Of a DNA stretch of 5,599 nucleotides, positions 1 to 5,599 are shown piece after piece; the first letter of the stretch is position 1; every line of letters starts with the position of its first letter. The notes beneath the pieces were generated by a model, which saw only the letters and a list, made by a program, of their open reading frames with translations, made no database searches and had not been told where the DNA came from. Both the position numbers and the translations under genes were made by a program. The stretch comes from Bacillota bacterium (GTDB lineage: Bacteria > Bacillota_C > Negativicutes > CTSoil-072), in contig JAGFXW010000169.1 in assembly GCA_017861495.1 (NCBI GenBank), positions 1 to 5,599 of the forward strand. The letters are read 5' to 3'.

Positions 1-274
1 TATGACCAACGCCAAAATCATCACTGAAGGCTTAAAAAGCATCGGGTTGCAAGTTTTCGGCGGTGTTAATGCTCCTTATATTTGGCTAAAAACGCCAAAT
101 GGAATGGATTCCTGGTCATTTTTCGATAAGCTTCTTTCGGAAGCCCATATTGTCGGTACCCCCGGCACCGGCTTCGGCCCCTCTGGCGAAGGGTATTTTC
201 GCTTAACGGCCTTTGGAAATCGGGAAAATACCGAAGATGCAGTGGCTAGAATCAAAACGAGATTGAAAATTTAA
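1..274 (+). CDS. dapL: LL-diaminopimelate aminotransferase, C-terminal fragment
   Basis: This is the C-terminal ~90 residues of a PLP-dependent aminotransferase whose reading frame is open to the left edge of the window; the first ATG seen (base 2) is internal, not the start. DapL converts tetrahydrodipicolinate to LL-2,6-diaminopimelate in one step with glutamate as amino donor, feeding lysine and peptidoglycan synthesis in the cytoplasm. The family-typical C-terminal landmarks are visible: [15 protein letters not shown], then [28 protein letters not shown] and a final [13 protein letters not shown] helix. The Arg in YFRLTAFG matches the substrate-carboxylate-binding Arg of this aminotransferase fold. 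Family members are about 390-410 residues, so roughly 300 residues lie outside the window. The gene ends with TAA followed by a strong terminator. The fragment looks intact, and DapL is clearly a better match than a generic class I aminotransferase because of the [16 protein letters not shown] block. Confidence 0.93.
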   Translation, partial: MTNAKIITEGLKSIGLQVFGGVNAPYIWLKTPNGMDSWSFFDKLLSEAHIVGTPGTGFGPSGEGYFRLTAFGNRENTEDAVARIKTRLKI

Positions 275-288
275 CTGTATAAGTGCTT

Positions 289-324
289 AAAACGGCTTGC
301 AGCATTCGGCTGCAAGCCGTTTTT
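289..324. terminator. Bidirectional intrinsic terminator between convergent dapL and VOC gene
   Basis: A perfect 14-bp stem (289-302 with 310-323; core AACGGCTTGCAG/CTGCAAGCCGTT) encloses a 7-nt loop. On the + strand it runs into five T (320-324), 15 nt after the dapL stop. On the minus strand the same hairpin ends in four T, and it lies about 65 nt beyond the VOC gene stop. It therefore probably stops transcription from both sides. Confidence 0.9.
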
Positions 325-387
325 CCAACTATTGACCGGTAACTTTATTACGTCCTGTTCAAAAAACTTCCCACCCGTAATGCTTTA

Positions 388-798
388 TTATTGTTTGAAC
401 GAATCGTAAATTTTCTTATATTCCGGAGTCGGCGGAATTAAAGTATAGATATACAAATGCACTCCATTCGGATCATCGACCACAAAACTCCGTTCACCCC
501 ATGGCTTATTTTGTACATCCTGGAAAATGCGCAGGCCTTCTTCTTTCAACCGCCGGTACTCCGCATCTACATCCTCAACTTCAAACGACAAAATAAGGCC
601 TTTTCCATTAAAAAACTCACCTTCATCGCGCTGCGGCAAAACAAAACTAATCCCAATCGCCGGCATATCTTGCGCAATCAGTTCAATATACCAGTCACTT
701 TCGTAAACCAGTTGAAAATGAAAATGCTTCATGTAGAATTCCTTCGACTCTTGCAATTTCATAGTACTGATTGTTGAATCAACACGACTGATCTTCAT
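388..798 (-). CDS. VOC-family (glyoxalase/bleomycin-resistance fold) protein
   Basis: A 136-residue cytoplasmic protein with one vicinal-oxygen-chelate domain made of two beta-alpha-beta-beta-beta modules. Module 1 has the pattern STISTMKLQESKEFYMKHFHF followed by VYESDWYIEL (residues 8-40). Module 2 has LSFEVEDVDAEYRRLKEEGL (70-89) and the hallmark WGERSFVVDDPNGVHLYIY (100-118). The family includes lyases, dioxygenases and antibiotic-sequestering proteins. The first beta strand (VDSTIS) lacks the His often used as a metal ligand, and the last strand shows Tyr where a ligand Glu is common, so a glyoxalase I activity cannot be claimed. I chose ATG 798 because TGAGGTG lies 7 nt upstream (806-812); the longer frame from TTG 816 would place that site inside the gene. 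It is the last leftward gene before the shared terminator. The 122-bp gap upstream shows no convincing promoter. Substrate unknown. Confidence 0.85.
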   Translation of the reverse strand: MKISRVDSTISTMKLQESKEFYMKHFHFQLVYESDWYIELIAQDMPAIGISFVLPQRDEGEFFNGKGLILSFEVEDVDAEYRRLKEEGLRIFQDVQNKPWGERSFVVDDPNGVHLYIYTLIPPTPEYKKIYDSFKQ

Positions 799-920
799 GA
801 CTATGCACCTCACCAAAAATTCATTTCATGATACTATGAGCCCCGACATACTATTTTCGTTATCTGCCTCCGCAAATCCTGCCCTATCAGTATGCCACAG
901 GAATTCATATTTCCTGGCCA

Positions 921-1685
921 TCAATTCTTCAGTTTTCTTTGGGCAAGATTGTCCGTACCGTATTTGCGGATTCCCTGCGCCTCCAATTCAGCGGCATATT
1001 GGTCCAAATCGAACGCGGTATCACTGGGGCGAAAAGTTTCCGTACCGGTAAATTTCCAATCTCCGTCAAGTTTGCTGAGGGTAAAACAAAGAAGAGTCCG
1101 CTTCACATTGCCAGATAACGCCATCGCGTTCACAAGCTCCCGCGTATAAAGGCACATCCCGCGGATCGTTGCCGGTTCCGCCTCGGTTACTTCCACATAA
1201 CGGAGAGTAAATTTACCGTAAAAACCTAACCAATCGCCAAACTCCTGTTCCGAAAGATTACGGGAAATCACGTCAATTTTCTGCAATTGCGCCAAATCAC
1301 GAGTTTCAAAAGCGTTCATGCGCAGCAACAACAAACGGATCGCCTCATTCTCAGCATTCGAAACGTATTTTTCCAGGCTCATGATACTGGTAAGTTCAAC
1401 CGCAGTTCCCCACATTCTAACTCCAACAAGGTCTTTCCGGACTTTCGCATCGAAAGCAACAGCCATCCCGTCATGCCGGTATTCCTTATCCAAGCGTGTT
1501 GGCTGGTATTTTTTTCCGTTTTCGCCTAAAATACCGTAAGTTCTGTCTGACATAATATACTTGATGGTCCCTTTCATATGAATTGTTTCATAGGAAGGTT
1601 CACTGGCCAAAACAGGTTTGGAAGACAACCATACAAACAGTGCTGCCAGCAAAATCAAAATTGTTTTTGTGTACCTTGCCTGCAA
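921..1685 (-). CDS. Secreted protein of unknown function, OB-like plus NTF2-like regions
   Basis: I do not recognise a named family. The 254-residue product begins with a clear signal peptide: basic n-region (RYTK), hydrophobic core of about residues 8-20, and a VLA/SEP cleavage site after residue 27. There is no lipobox Cys, so it should be exported rather than lipidated. Residues 35-101 form a beta-rich segment (MKGTIKYI, YGILGENGKKYQP, DGMAVAFDAKV, MWGTAVELTSI) that resembles a small OB-like barrel. Residues 103-216 begin with a long helix (AENEAIRLLLLRMNAFETRD) and continue into strands ending LDGDWKFTGTETF, the pattern of NTF2/SnoaL-like domains. Both fold assignments are inferred from pattern only. 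The start is TTG at 1685 with AGAGGG 8 nt upstream (1694-1699). It lies 78 bp after the helicase gene on the same strand and may share its transcript. The C-terminal tail (221-254) is charged. Confidence 0.8.
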   Translation of the reverse strand: MQARYTKTILILLAALFVWLSSKPVLASEPSYETIHMKGTIKYIMSDRTYGILGENGKKYQPTRLDKEYRHDGMAVAFDAKVRKDLVGVRMWGTAVELTSIMSLEKYVSNAENEAIRLLLLRMNAFETRDLAQLQKIDVISRNLSEQEFGDWLGFYGKFTLRYVEVTEAEPATIRGMCLYTRELVNAMALSGNVKRTLLCFTLSKLDGDWKFTGTETFRPSDTAFDLDQYAAELEAQGIRKYGTDNLAQRKLKN

Positions 1686-1763
1686 AGCAATCGCCCTCTT
1701 TTCTAAACGTCCGCGGACATTATGATCCGAAACGTTATTTCATTCCGCTTCAGTTTGTTCCGC

Positions 1764-3383
1764 TTATTTTTTCCGGTTTGTCGGGCTGTATCTATTTCCG
1801 CCGTCCTTGCCTGCCGAATTGCGGACTGCGCTCTTCCTTGCGCCGGCCTTGTCTGCCGAGTTACGAACGGTACTCTTTCCTCCGTCGCCCTTGCCTGCCG
1901 AGTTACGGACGGTACTCTTTCCTCCGTCGCCCTTGCCTGCCGAGTTACGGACGGTACTCTTTCCTCCGTCGCCCTTGCCTACCGAGTTACGGACGGTACT
2001 CTTTCCTCCGTCGCCCTTGCCTGCCGAATTGCGGGCCGCGCTCTTTCCTCCGTCGCCCTTGCCTACCGAGTTACGGACGGTACTCTTTCCTCCGTCGCCC
2101 TTGCCTGCCGAATTGCGGGCCGCGCTCTTCCTCTCGCCGGTTGTTCCGCTTTGGTCGGGCTTGCCGGACCTTTTAGCAGGCTTATTTTTTTCCGGCGCAC
2201 TTTTCGACTTGGGCGCCGCAGTTTTGCTAACCATCGGTTTCCTTCTGCCGCGGACCGGATTACCCGCCGCATCCTGCTGTGCAATTTCCGCTTTAATTCC
2301 CTTTTCAATCATCTGTAAATATCCGTCATCGCGGGATGAAACGAATGTTACGGCCAGGCCGGTTTCACCGGCCCGCCCCGTACGGCCGATCCGGTGGATA
2401 TAACTTTCCACATCATGCGGAATATCATAATTGAAAATATGCGTAACGCCTTCAATATCCAAGCCTCGAGCGGCAATGTCCGTAGCAACCAACACTTGTA
2501 ATTTAGCCTGGCGAAAACGACGGATAACCTGTTGCCGTTTCGCCTGGGACAACTCGCCGTGCAACTCATCCGCAGCATAACCCAATTTAGCCAACTCAGT
2601 ATTGAGTTCGCTGACCCGCTGCTTGCTGATGCAAAAGACAATTGCTAAATACGGCTGATACTCAGACAACATTTTATGCAGCGTACTCAATTTTACTTCA
2701 TCGTCTTTTGTCCGGACCGCAATTTGCCGGATCTCGTCCAAGGTAACCCGTTCCGTCTTAACATGGAGATTAGACGGGTTACTCATGTACAGTTTGGCAA
2801 GGGAGCGAACCGGTTCCGGAATGGTCGCCGAAAACAGCATCATTTGCCGTTTGGAGGAAGTATTGATGACTAATTGTTCGACATCCTCCCAAAAACCCAA
2901 CTTCAACAATTGATCCGCTTCGTCAATAACCAGCTTGGATATGCCGGAAAGCCGAATTGTTTCCCGCTTCAAATGGTCCAGCAAACGTCCGGGCGTCCCC
3001 ACCACAATATGGACTTCTTGCTGCAGTTTTTTCTTTTGCAGTTCGATATCCGTTCCTCCGCATACCGTTAAAACATGAACATCGGTCCCCTGGGTAAGTT
3101 TTTTTACTTCACCGGCAATTTGGACAACCAATTCACGGGTCGGGGCAATAATCAACGCTTGGACCCAATGTTTTTTTTCATCAATTGCCGCCAGGATCGG
3201 CAGGAGAAACGCCAACGTTTTTCCGGTACCGGTTTGGGCCTGGGCAATCAAATCTTTTCCGGCCAACAACAAGGGAATTGCCTGCTGTTGGATCGGAGTC
3301 GGCACGGTAAAACCGGCCTTTTGCAGCAAATCGTTCATTTCTGGTTTTATGCCAAGTTTCAAAAAATCTGTTTTCACGATCAA
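1764..3383 (-). CDS. DEAD-box ATP-dependent RNA helicase with repetitive basic tail
   Basis: A 539-residue cytoplasmic RNA helicase that would unwind or remodel RNA using ATP, typically in ribosome assembly, mRNA decay or cold adaptation. All core motifs are present in order: Q motif (F25, TPIQQQ 29-34), motif I AQTGTGKT (49-56), Ia PTREL (81-85), GG (109-110), Ib TPGR (130-133), II DEAD (154-157), III SAT (185-187), IV IVFCIS (248-253), V TDIAARGLD (301-309), VI HRIGRTGRAG (330-339). The core ends near residue 365. The remaining ~170 residues are basic and low-complexity and carry eight 14-residue repeats (419-530), not an RRM or DbpA-type domain, so a CshA/CsdA/DbpA name is not assigned. 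The start is TTG 3383: AAGGAAGTGAG (3386-3396) is a near-perfect ribosome site correctly spaced for it; a GTG at 3377 is the alternative. The gene has its own promoter upstream. Confidence 0.95.
   Translation of the reverse strand: MIVKTDFLKLGIKPEMNDLLQKAGFTVPTPIQQQAIPLLLAGKDLIAQAQTGTGKTLAFLLPILAAIDEKKHWVQALIIAPTRELVVQIAGEVKKLTQGTDVHVLTVCGGTDIELQKKKLQQEVHIVVGTPGRLLDHLKRETIRLSGISKLVIDEADQLLKLGFWEDVEQLVINTSSKRQMMLFSATIPEPVRSLAKLYMSNPSNLHVKTERVTLDEIRQIAVRTKDDEVKLSTLHKMLSEYQPYLAIVFCISKQRVSELNTELAKLGYAADELHGELSQAKRQQVIRRFRQAKLQVLVATDIAARGLDIEGVTHIFNYDIPHDVESYIHRIGRTGRAGETGLAVTFVSSRDDGYLQMIEKGIKAEIAQQDAAGNPVRGRRKPMVSKTAAPKSKSAPEKNKPAKRSGKPDQSGTTGERKSAARNSAGKGDGGKSTVRNSVGKGDGGKSAARNSAGKGDGGKSTVRNSVGKGDGGKSTVRNSAGKGDGGKSTVRNSAGKGDGGKSTVRNSADKAGARKSAVRNSAGKDGGNRYSPTNRKK
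1794..2129 (-). repeat. Eight 42-bp tandem repeats encoding the helicase tail
   Basis: Eight in-frame 42-bp units encode 14-residue repeats of consensus KS(T/A)(V/A)RNS(A/V)GKGDGG (helicase residues 419-530). On the + strand the TTGCCTGCCGA-like anchor recurs at 1807, 1849, 1891, 1933, 1975, 2017, 2059 and 2101, an exact 42-bp period. The units at 1891 and 1933 are identical, as are those at 1975 and 2059. The pair 1975-2058 repeats in 2059-2142 with the first 71 bases identical, an 84-bp higher-order duplication. The outer units (1807, 1849) have diverged. Each repeat carries two Lys, one Arg and one Asp, so the array adds positive charge, as expected of an RNA-binding tail. Confidence 0.95.
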
Positions 3384-3465
3384 AACTCACTTCCTTATTC
3401 TATCATAACTATAGTGCCATACCCTTTGTTTTGGGTTTGTATCCGCAAGTCAACTGTGATGTATC

Positions 3466-3494
3466 AGTATAGCATTTTTTTTCATCACTGCCTA
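3466..3494 (-). promoter_or_regulatory. Candidate promoter of the DEAD-box helicase gene
   Basis: On the minus strand there is a TAGGCA -35 (3489-3494, 4/6), a 17-nt spacer and a TATACT -10 (3466-3471, 5/6). A TGC triplet immediately before the -10 gives an extended -10. The predicted start near 3459 leaves a 5' leader of about 75 nt. It lies just downstream of the ABC-F terminator, which fits a separate transcription unit. A TTGACT further down the leader has no matching -10 at the right distance. Confidence 0.55.
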
Positions 3495-3509
3495 CCCCGC
3501 ATTTTATGC

Positions 3510-3554
3510 AAAAAAGAAGCGGATCAAAGTCTACACTTCAAAACGCCTCTTCTC
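3510..3554 (-). terminator. Intrinsic terminator of the ABC-F gene
   Basis: Read on the minus strand, GAGAAGAGGCG (3554-3544) pairs with CGCTTCTTTTT (3521-3511) over 11 bp including a few G-U pairs, and six T follow within and after the 3' arm. The 22-nt loop can itself form a small AAGT/ACTT stem. It begins 16 nt after the ABC-F stop codon. The opposite strand has no T-tract, so it should act on leftward transcription only. Confidence 0.6.
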
Positions 3555-3570
3555 GCAACAGCACCATTCG

Positions 3571-5133
3571 TTATATGATTTTCGTCGTCCATTCTTCCAC
3601 GTTCCAGATCGCACTCACCCAGTCTTCGTAAAAATCCGGTTCATGCGAAACCAGCAACACTGTGCCCTTAAATTCCTGCAAGGCTCTCTTCAGTTCTTCC
3701 TTCGCCTCAACATCAAGATGGTTTGTCGGTTCATCCAGTACCAGCCAATTCGCTTCGCGCAGCATAAGCTTGCACAACCGGACTTTGGCGCTTTCTCCAC
3801 CGCTCAATACCATCATTTGGCTTGTAATGTGTTCATTGGTTAACGCGCATTTCGCCAGCGCGGCTCGCACTTCAAAATTCGTCAGCCCGGGGAACTCCTC
3901 CCAAACTTCTTCCATCGCTGTCCGCGTATTATGCTGGCTTGATTCTTGTTCAAAATAAGCAGGATACAAGTTGTCACCCAGTACAGACTTCCCGGAAATC
4001 GGTTGGATCTGTCCCAATAGGGTTTTTAACAAAGTCGACTTGCCAACGCCATTCACACCGCGGATTGCGACTTTCTGGCCGCGCTCCAGGGATATGGTAA
4101 CCGGCTTGGTCAAGGCTTCATCATAACCAAGCACCAAATCAGCCGCTTCAAAAACAAACCGGCCGGGCGTCCTGGCTTCCCGAAATTGGAAAACCGGCTT
4201 CATCTTCTCCCGCGGTTTTTCTAATATCTCCATTTTATCCAGCCGTTTTTGCCGGCTGTTCGCCATGCCGCGGGTTGCAACCCGGGCCTTGTTACGGGCG
4301 ATGAAATCCTCCATCTTTTCCACTTCTTGCTGCTGCCGTTCATAAGCCCGCAGTTCTTGGCTTTTTTTGATCGCATGCATCTGCTGAAACTGCTCATAAT
4401 TCCCCGTATAGCGGGTAAGAATCGTATTTTCCACATGATAAATGACATTGATTACCGCATTTAAAAACGGGATATCATGCGATACAAGAATAAAACTGTT
4501 TTCATAGTTTTGCAAGAAACGGGTAAGCCATTCGATATGCTGGACATCCAGATAGTTCGTCGGTTCATCCAATATCAGCACCGTGGGGTTTTGCAGCAGC
4601 AATTTGGTGAGCAGGACTTTGGAACGCTGACCGCCGCTTAAATCGCTGACATCCCGGTCCAGGCCGATTTCACCCAAACCCAAACCATTGGCTAGTTCCT
4701 CAATTTTGGCATCAATCGTATAAAAGCCGCTATGATCCAACAAATCTTGAATTTCGCCGACCTCATCCATCATGCTCTGCATGGCGTCCGCCGCCAATTC
4801 GGGGTCACTCATTTTATCGTAAAACGCCAGCATTTCCGCTTCCATGGCAAACATGGGCTGAAATGCTTCCCGCAAAGCCTCGCGGATCGTTTTCCCTTTT
4901 GTTAATACAGAGTGCTGATCCAGGTAGCCGATCGTCACCCGGTTCGACCACTCCACTTTCCCCTCATCCGGCTCAAGCTGGCCGGTTATGATGTTTAATA
5001 TTGTTGATTTTCCTTCGCCGTTTGCGCCGACAAAACCAACGTGTTCTCCCTTCAAGAGGCGAAAGGAAGCACCTTCCAATATTTTTCTGGCGCCAAACCC
5101 ATGGGAAACATTTTCCACCGTCAATACACTCAT
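3571..5133 (-). CDS. yfmM: ABC-F family ATPase, YfmM-like ribosome-associated factor
   Basis: A 520-residue cytoplasmic protein with two ABC ATPase domains and no membrane segments, the ABC-F layout. These proteins bind the ribosomal E site and reach toward the P-site tRNA to relieve stalled translation; some give antibiotic resistance. Domain 1: Walker A GANGEGKST (36-44), signature LSGGQ (165-169), Walker B LILDE (186-190), EPTNYLD, switch SHD (218-220). The basic helical linker spans about 244-322 (P-site tRNA interaction motif region) and includes RNKARVATRGMANSRQKRLD. Domain 2: Walker A GVNGVGKST (359-367), signature LSGGE (443-447), Walker B LVLDE (464-468), EPTNHLD, switch SHE (496-498). 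Length, the opening HGFG...FRLLKGEHVG and the WTTK ending match Bacillus YfmM as I remember it; orthology is not proven, and no resistance role is implied. ATG 5133 has AGGAG 7 nt upstream (5141-5145). The gene has its own promoter, a leader of about 170 nt and a terminator. Confidence 0.93.
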   Translation of the reverse strand: MSVLTVENVSHGFGARKILEGASFRLLKGEHVGFVGANGEGKSTILNIITGQLEPDEGKVEWSNRVTIGYLDQHSVLTKGKTIREALREAFQPMFAMEAEMLAFYDKMSDPELAADAMQSMMDEVGEIQDLLDHSGFYTIDAKIEELANGLGLGEIGLDRDVSDLSGGQRSKVLLTKLLLQNPTVLILDEPTNYLDVQHIEWLTRFLQNYENSFILVSHDIPFLNAVINVIYHVENTILTRYTGNYEQFQQMHAIKKSQELRAYERQQQEVEKMEDFIARNKARVATRGMANSRQKRLDKMEILEKPREKMKPVFQFREARTPGRFVFEAADLVLGYDEALTKPVTISLERGQKVAIRGVNGVGKSTLLKTLLGQIQPISGKSVLGDNLYPAYFEQESSQHNTRTAMEEVWEEFPGLTNFEVRAALAKCALTNEHITSQMMVLSGGESAKVRLCKLMLREANWLVLDEPTNHLDVEAKEELKRALQEFKGTVLLVSHEPDFYEDWVSAIWNVEEWTTKII

Positions 5134-5134
5134 G

Positions 5135-5191
5135 CTATTTCTCCTGCCTTATGATTACGGATAACTCCACCCAGAGTAAATCTTCATCCAT
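5135..5191 (-). CDS. Possible 18-codon leader peptide ORF of the ABC-F gene
   Basis: An ATG at 5191 opens a frame reading MDEDLLWVELSVIIRQEK, closed by TAG at 5137-5135. One base separates that stop from the ABC-F ATG (UAG-c-AUG), and the ABC-F ribosome site lies inside the last codons (AGG CAG GAG). This geometry suits termination-reinitiation coupling. Against it, there is no strong ribosome site before 5191: only a weak AGG about 10 nt upstream, buried in a hairpin. ABC-F genes in other Firmicutes are known to be controlled by short leader ORFs, but here the idea is inference. A second ATG at 5187 in another frame is equally accessible. Confidence 0.3.
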   Translation of the reverse strand: MDEDLLWVELSVIIRQEK

Positions 5192-5248
5192 CTTCACACG
5201 GCCTGTACATCCCGACCTCTTAGGCCAGGAACAGACCGTAGTTCGAAG
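5192..5248 (-). promoter_or_regulatory. Long nested hairpin in the ABC-F leader
   Basis: In the RNA sense, ACGGTCTGT (5239-5231) pairs with ACAGGCCGT (5206-5198) over 9 bp. Directly inside, TCCTGGCCT (5230-5222) pairs with AGGTCGGGA (5218-5210) over another 9 bp around the triloop AAG. A 3-nt bulge (5209-5207) lies on one side. An outer CTTC/GAAG stem (5248-5245 with 5195-5192) ends exactly at the ATG at 5191. No U-tract follows, so it is not an intrinsic terminator. It sits about 60 nt before the ABC-F start and could be a cis-regulatory RNA element. Confidence 0.6.
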
Positions 5249-5261
5249 TTAATTCGGCTAA

Positions 5262-5297
5262 ACTTCAGATGGAGTTTCATGAAACACCATCTGAAGT
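5262..5297. repeat. 36-bp near-perfect palindrome at the 5' end of the ABC-F leader
   Basis: Arms ACTTCAGATGG (5262-5272) and CCATCTGAAGT (5287-5297) are exact reverse complements. After one A-A mismatch (5273/5286), the centre GTTTCATGAAAC (5274-5285) is itself a perfect palindrome. As RNA it folds to 11 bp plus 4 bp with a CATG tetraloop. It starts a few bases after the predicted transcription start and lacks a T-run, so it is more likely a transcript-stabilising hairpin, a protein-binding site or a dispersed palindromic repeat than a terminator. Confidence 0.75.
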
Positions 5298-5309
5298 AAG
5301 TCCTCATCC

Positions 5310-5339
5310 ATTTTATCGCATGTGAAATCAAGCTGTCAA
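5310..5339 (-). promoter_or_regulatory. Sigma-A-type promoter of the ABC-F gene
   Basis: On the minus strand there is a perfect TTGACA -35 (5334-5339), an 18-nt spacer and a TAAAAT -10 (5310-5315, 5/6). Transcription should begin near 5303, giving a leader of about 170 nt before ATG 5133. It is the best promoter in the window and lies in the gap after ywbE, so the ABC-F gene need not depend on ywbE transcription. Confidence 0.75.
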
Positions 5340-5394
5340 TTCCGTCAAAGACGAAAATCTATAGCTGATAAAACAGGGGATGATCTTTAATCAA

Positions 5395-5589
5395 TCATTG
5401 CACAACTTCCTGAACGCGGCCAATAATGCCGGTTTCCAAACGAACCTTGATCCCCCGGTGGTGAACGGCGCTGTTGGTCAGAATATCTTTCACAACGCCC
5501 TCCGTCAGTTGACCGGACCGTTGGTGTTGCTTTTGGACAATCTTTACGACACTGCCGATTTTGATATTTTTCCGTTCCGTACCATTCAT
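5395..5589 (-). CDS. ywbE: YwbE family protein (DUF2196)
   Basis: A complete 64-residue protein that matches the conserved small YwbE family nearly end to end: NGTERKNIKIGSVVKIVQKQ, then QRSGQLTEGVVKDILTNSAVHH and RGIKVRLETGIIGRVQEV. The sequence alternates short beta strands and turns, consistent with a small beta-barrel (KOW-like in feel, inferred). No biochemical role is established to my knowledge; the protein is cytoplasmic with no signal or membrane segment, and is basic overall. I chose ATG 5589 because AGGT sits 6 nt upstream (5596-5599) at the very edge of the window, where the ribosome site continues outside; the frame could extend one codon to a TTG at 5592. No clear terminator follows it before the ABC-F promoter. 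Confidence 0.88.
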   Translation of the reverse strand: MNGTERKNIKIGSVVKIVQKQHQRSGQLTEGVVKDILTNSAVHHRGIKVRLETGIIGRVQEVVQ

Positions 5590-5599
5590 CAAATGACCT

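Larger units (their letters stand above)
5175..5311 (-). repeat. Direct repeat in the ABC-F leader, copies 120 bp apart
   Basis: On the minus strand, ATGGATGAGGACTTACT (5311-5295) and ATGGATGAAGATTTACT (5191-5175) match at 15 of 17 bases, and weaker similarity continues for about 15 bases. Both read MDEDLL, and every difference within those six codons is at a third position (GAG/GAA, GAC/GAT, CTT/CTC). The upstream copy continues as MDEDLLQMVFHETPSEV and stops at 5258, but its ATG overlaps the -10 box of the predicted promoter, so it would not be in that transcript. Confidence 0.6.

Noticed and set aside
457..777. + strand ORF of 106 codons
   Set aside because: Antisense to the VOC gene, which has clear family motifs and a good ribosome site; the + frame shows no recognisable protein.
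898..916. CAGGAA/TTCCTG hairpin just after the secreted-protein stop codon
   Set aside because: Only 6 bp with no T-tract on the minus strand; it is not a credible intrinsic terminator.
1706..1735. Hairpin between the helicase and secreted-protein genes (AACGT/ACGTT plus CGGA/TCCG, overlapping the palindrome GTCCGCGGAC at 1709-1718)
   Set aside because: The stems are short and interrupted, and only three T follow on the minus strand, so I do not call a terminator. The palindrome alone is too short to call an operator.
1583..2403. Three long overlapping + strand ORFs (1583-2176, 1722-2318, 1807-2403), two of them with regular repeats
   Set aside because: They are antisense shadows of the 42-bp repeat array in the helicase gene. 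A stop-free unit whose length is a multiple of 3 keeps all frames open. They lack ribosome sites and recognisable domains.
3075..3578. + strand ORF of 167 codons spanning the helicase start and the intergenic gap
   Set aside because: It runs antisense through the helicase motif I region and through the helicase promoter and ABC-F terminator, with no domain or ribosome site.
5258..5311. 17-codon ORF MDEDLLQMVFHETPSEV as a separate gene
   Set aside because: Its ATG overlaps the -10 box of the ABC-F promoter, it has no ribosome site and most of it is the palindrome. It is reported only as part of the repeat.
5340..5394. Possible ywbE terminator
   Set aside because: The region downstream of the ywbE stop holds only trivial 3-5 bp pairings and no hairpin followed by a T-run.

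Overview
The window looks like the chromosome of a low-to-mid GC Bacillota, probably an anaerobe. The signs are strong AGGAG-type ribosome binding sites, frequent TTG starts, sigma-A-like promoters, an LL-diaminopimelate aminotransferase (a lysine/peptidoglycan route common in anaerobic Firmicutes) and a YwbE-family protein. A Negativicutes/Sporomusa-like host is my inference from the overall gene flavour and is not proven by the sequence.

Layout. At the left edge the 3' end of dapL runs rightward and stops at 274. A strong, probably bidirectional terminator (289-324) separates it from five genes that all run leftward. Read in their own direction from the right edge, these are: ywbE (5589-5395); a 261-bp gap with a good promoter and a structured leader; an ABC-F ATPase resembling YfmM (5133-3571); a terminator and a new promoter; a DEAD-box RNA helicase (3383-1764) with a long repetitive basic tail; a small secreted protein of unknown function (1685-921); and a VOC/glyoxalase-fold protein (798-388).

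The two central genes both act on RNA or the ribosome: a ribosome-associated ABC-F factor and an RNA helicase. They have separate signals (terminator at 3510-3554, helicase promoter at 3466-3494), so they look independently transcribed. The secreted-protein gene follows the helicase by 78 bp with no convincing promoter or terminator between them and may be co-transcribed with it.

The two least ordinary stretches are the ABC-F leader and the helicase tail. The leader has a long nested hairpin, a near-perfect palindrome, a direct repeat whose two copies could each encode a peptide starting MDEDLL, and a tiny ORF that ends one base before the ABC-F start codon. The helicase tail is encoded by eight 42-bp tandem repeats, some of them identical, which has the form of a coding minisatellite. 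No gap exceeds 300 bp, and I see no RNA genes, CRISPR arrays or insertion sequences.
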